From DATLSM01 sp035534175 (GTDB taxonomy: Bacteria; Actinomycetota; Thermoleophilia; Solirubrobacterales; 70-9), in contig DATLSM010000040.1 of the NCBI GenBank assembly GCA_035534175.1, positions 1 to 5,126 on the forward strand: 5,126 nucleotides of DNA, read 5' to 3'. A program made the translations under genes and the position numbers. Every line of letters begins with the position of its first letter. The first letter of the stretch is position 1. Below, piece after piece: positions 5,094 to 5,126 of the stretch. The notes beneath the pieces are model-generated. The model was given only the letters and a program-made list of their open reading frames with translations. It was not told the DNA's origin and did not search any database.

Positions 5094-5126
5094 ATGCAGG
5101 CAGGCGAAGACCGCCGCGGGCGGCAA
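5094..5126 (+). CDS. Possible 5' end of the riboswitch-controlled gene (partial)
   Basis: An ATG at 5094 follows AGGA (5083-5086) by 7 bp and opens a frame that stays open to the window edge, reading MQAGEDRRGRQ. Eleven codons cannot identify a protein. The arginine-rich start would suit the n-region of a signal peptide, as expected if a secreted cell-wall enzyme is controlled here, but this is speculation. The alternative is that this stretch is leader: CCGCC-GCG-GGCGG (5111-5123) can form a hairpin, and the true start may lie further right. Confidence 0.3.
   Translation, partial: MQAGEDRRGRQ

Noticed and set aside
4796..5126. Minus-strand open frames at the right end
   Set aside because: They overlap the rnpB terminator hairpin and the c-di-AMP riboswitch, whose conserved motifs read on the plus strand.
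1..5126. CRISPR array, insertion sequence or toxin-antitoxin pair
   Set aside because: No regularly spaced long repeats, no transposase motifs and no small paired genes were seen on either strand.

Overview
The window comes from a high-GC bacterium, most probably an actinobacterium. The evidence is the strongly GC-biased third codon positions, a CGAAC-N4-GTTCG SOS box in front of lexA, type A RNase P RNA, and a c-di-AMP (ydaO-type) riboswitch. The style of the relaxase and LexA suggests the Thermoleophilia/Solirubrobacterales side of the phylum, but that placement is an impression, not something proved here.

Left part (1-3530): the end of what looks like an integrated conjugative or mobilizable element. 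A short leader with two dyad-symmetric sequences (42-87 and 138-151) precedes one large gene (191-3397). This encodes a 1068-residue MobF/TrwC-type relaxase fused to a TraA/RecD-like superfamily 1 helicase, with a charged, helical C-terminal tail. About 130 bp of partly AT-rich non-coding DNA follows, holding two GGGACAA direct repeats one helical turn apart. It runs straight into the 3' end of a tRNA-Leu(GAG) gene on the minus strand. The 3' end of a tRNA gene is the classic target of tyrosine-recombinase integration, so the element/chromosome boundary probably lies in or beside 3531-3555. The integrase and the second att copy are not in the window.

Middle part (3530-4341): apparently native chromosome. 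The tRNA gene and lexA are divergently transcribed from a 114-bp intergenic region. lexA (3730-4341, GTG start) is complete with all catalytic residues. A perfect 14-bp SOS box (3672-3685) lies at the predicted lexA transcription start, so LexA should repress itself and be released on DNA damage.

Right part (4342-5126): a run of RNA elements. rnpB (4435-4797) has its own promoter and a 12-bp GC hairpin at its end (4801-4828). After about 110 bp with no recognisable gene comes a c-di-AMP riboswitch (about 4957-5089), preceded by an extended -10 element. A possible start codon at 5094 lies directly behind it. In actinobacteria this riboswitch usually controls secreted cell-wall hydrolases, but the regulated gene is almost entirely beyond the window.

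The main points of interest are the mobile-element junction at tRNA-Leu beside the SOS master regulator, the altered helicase motif V of the relaxase, the candidate oriT/operator sequences in front of it, and a possible coupling of the riboswitch P1 helix to the ribosome binding site.
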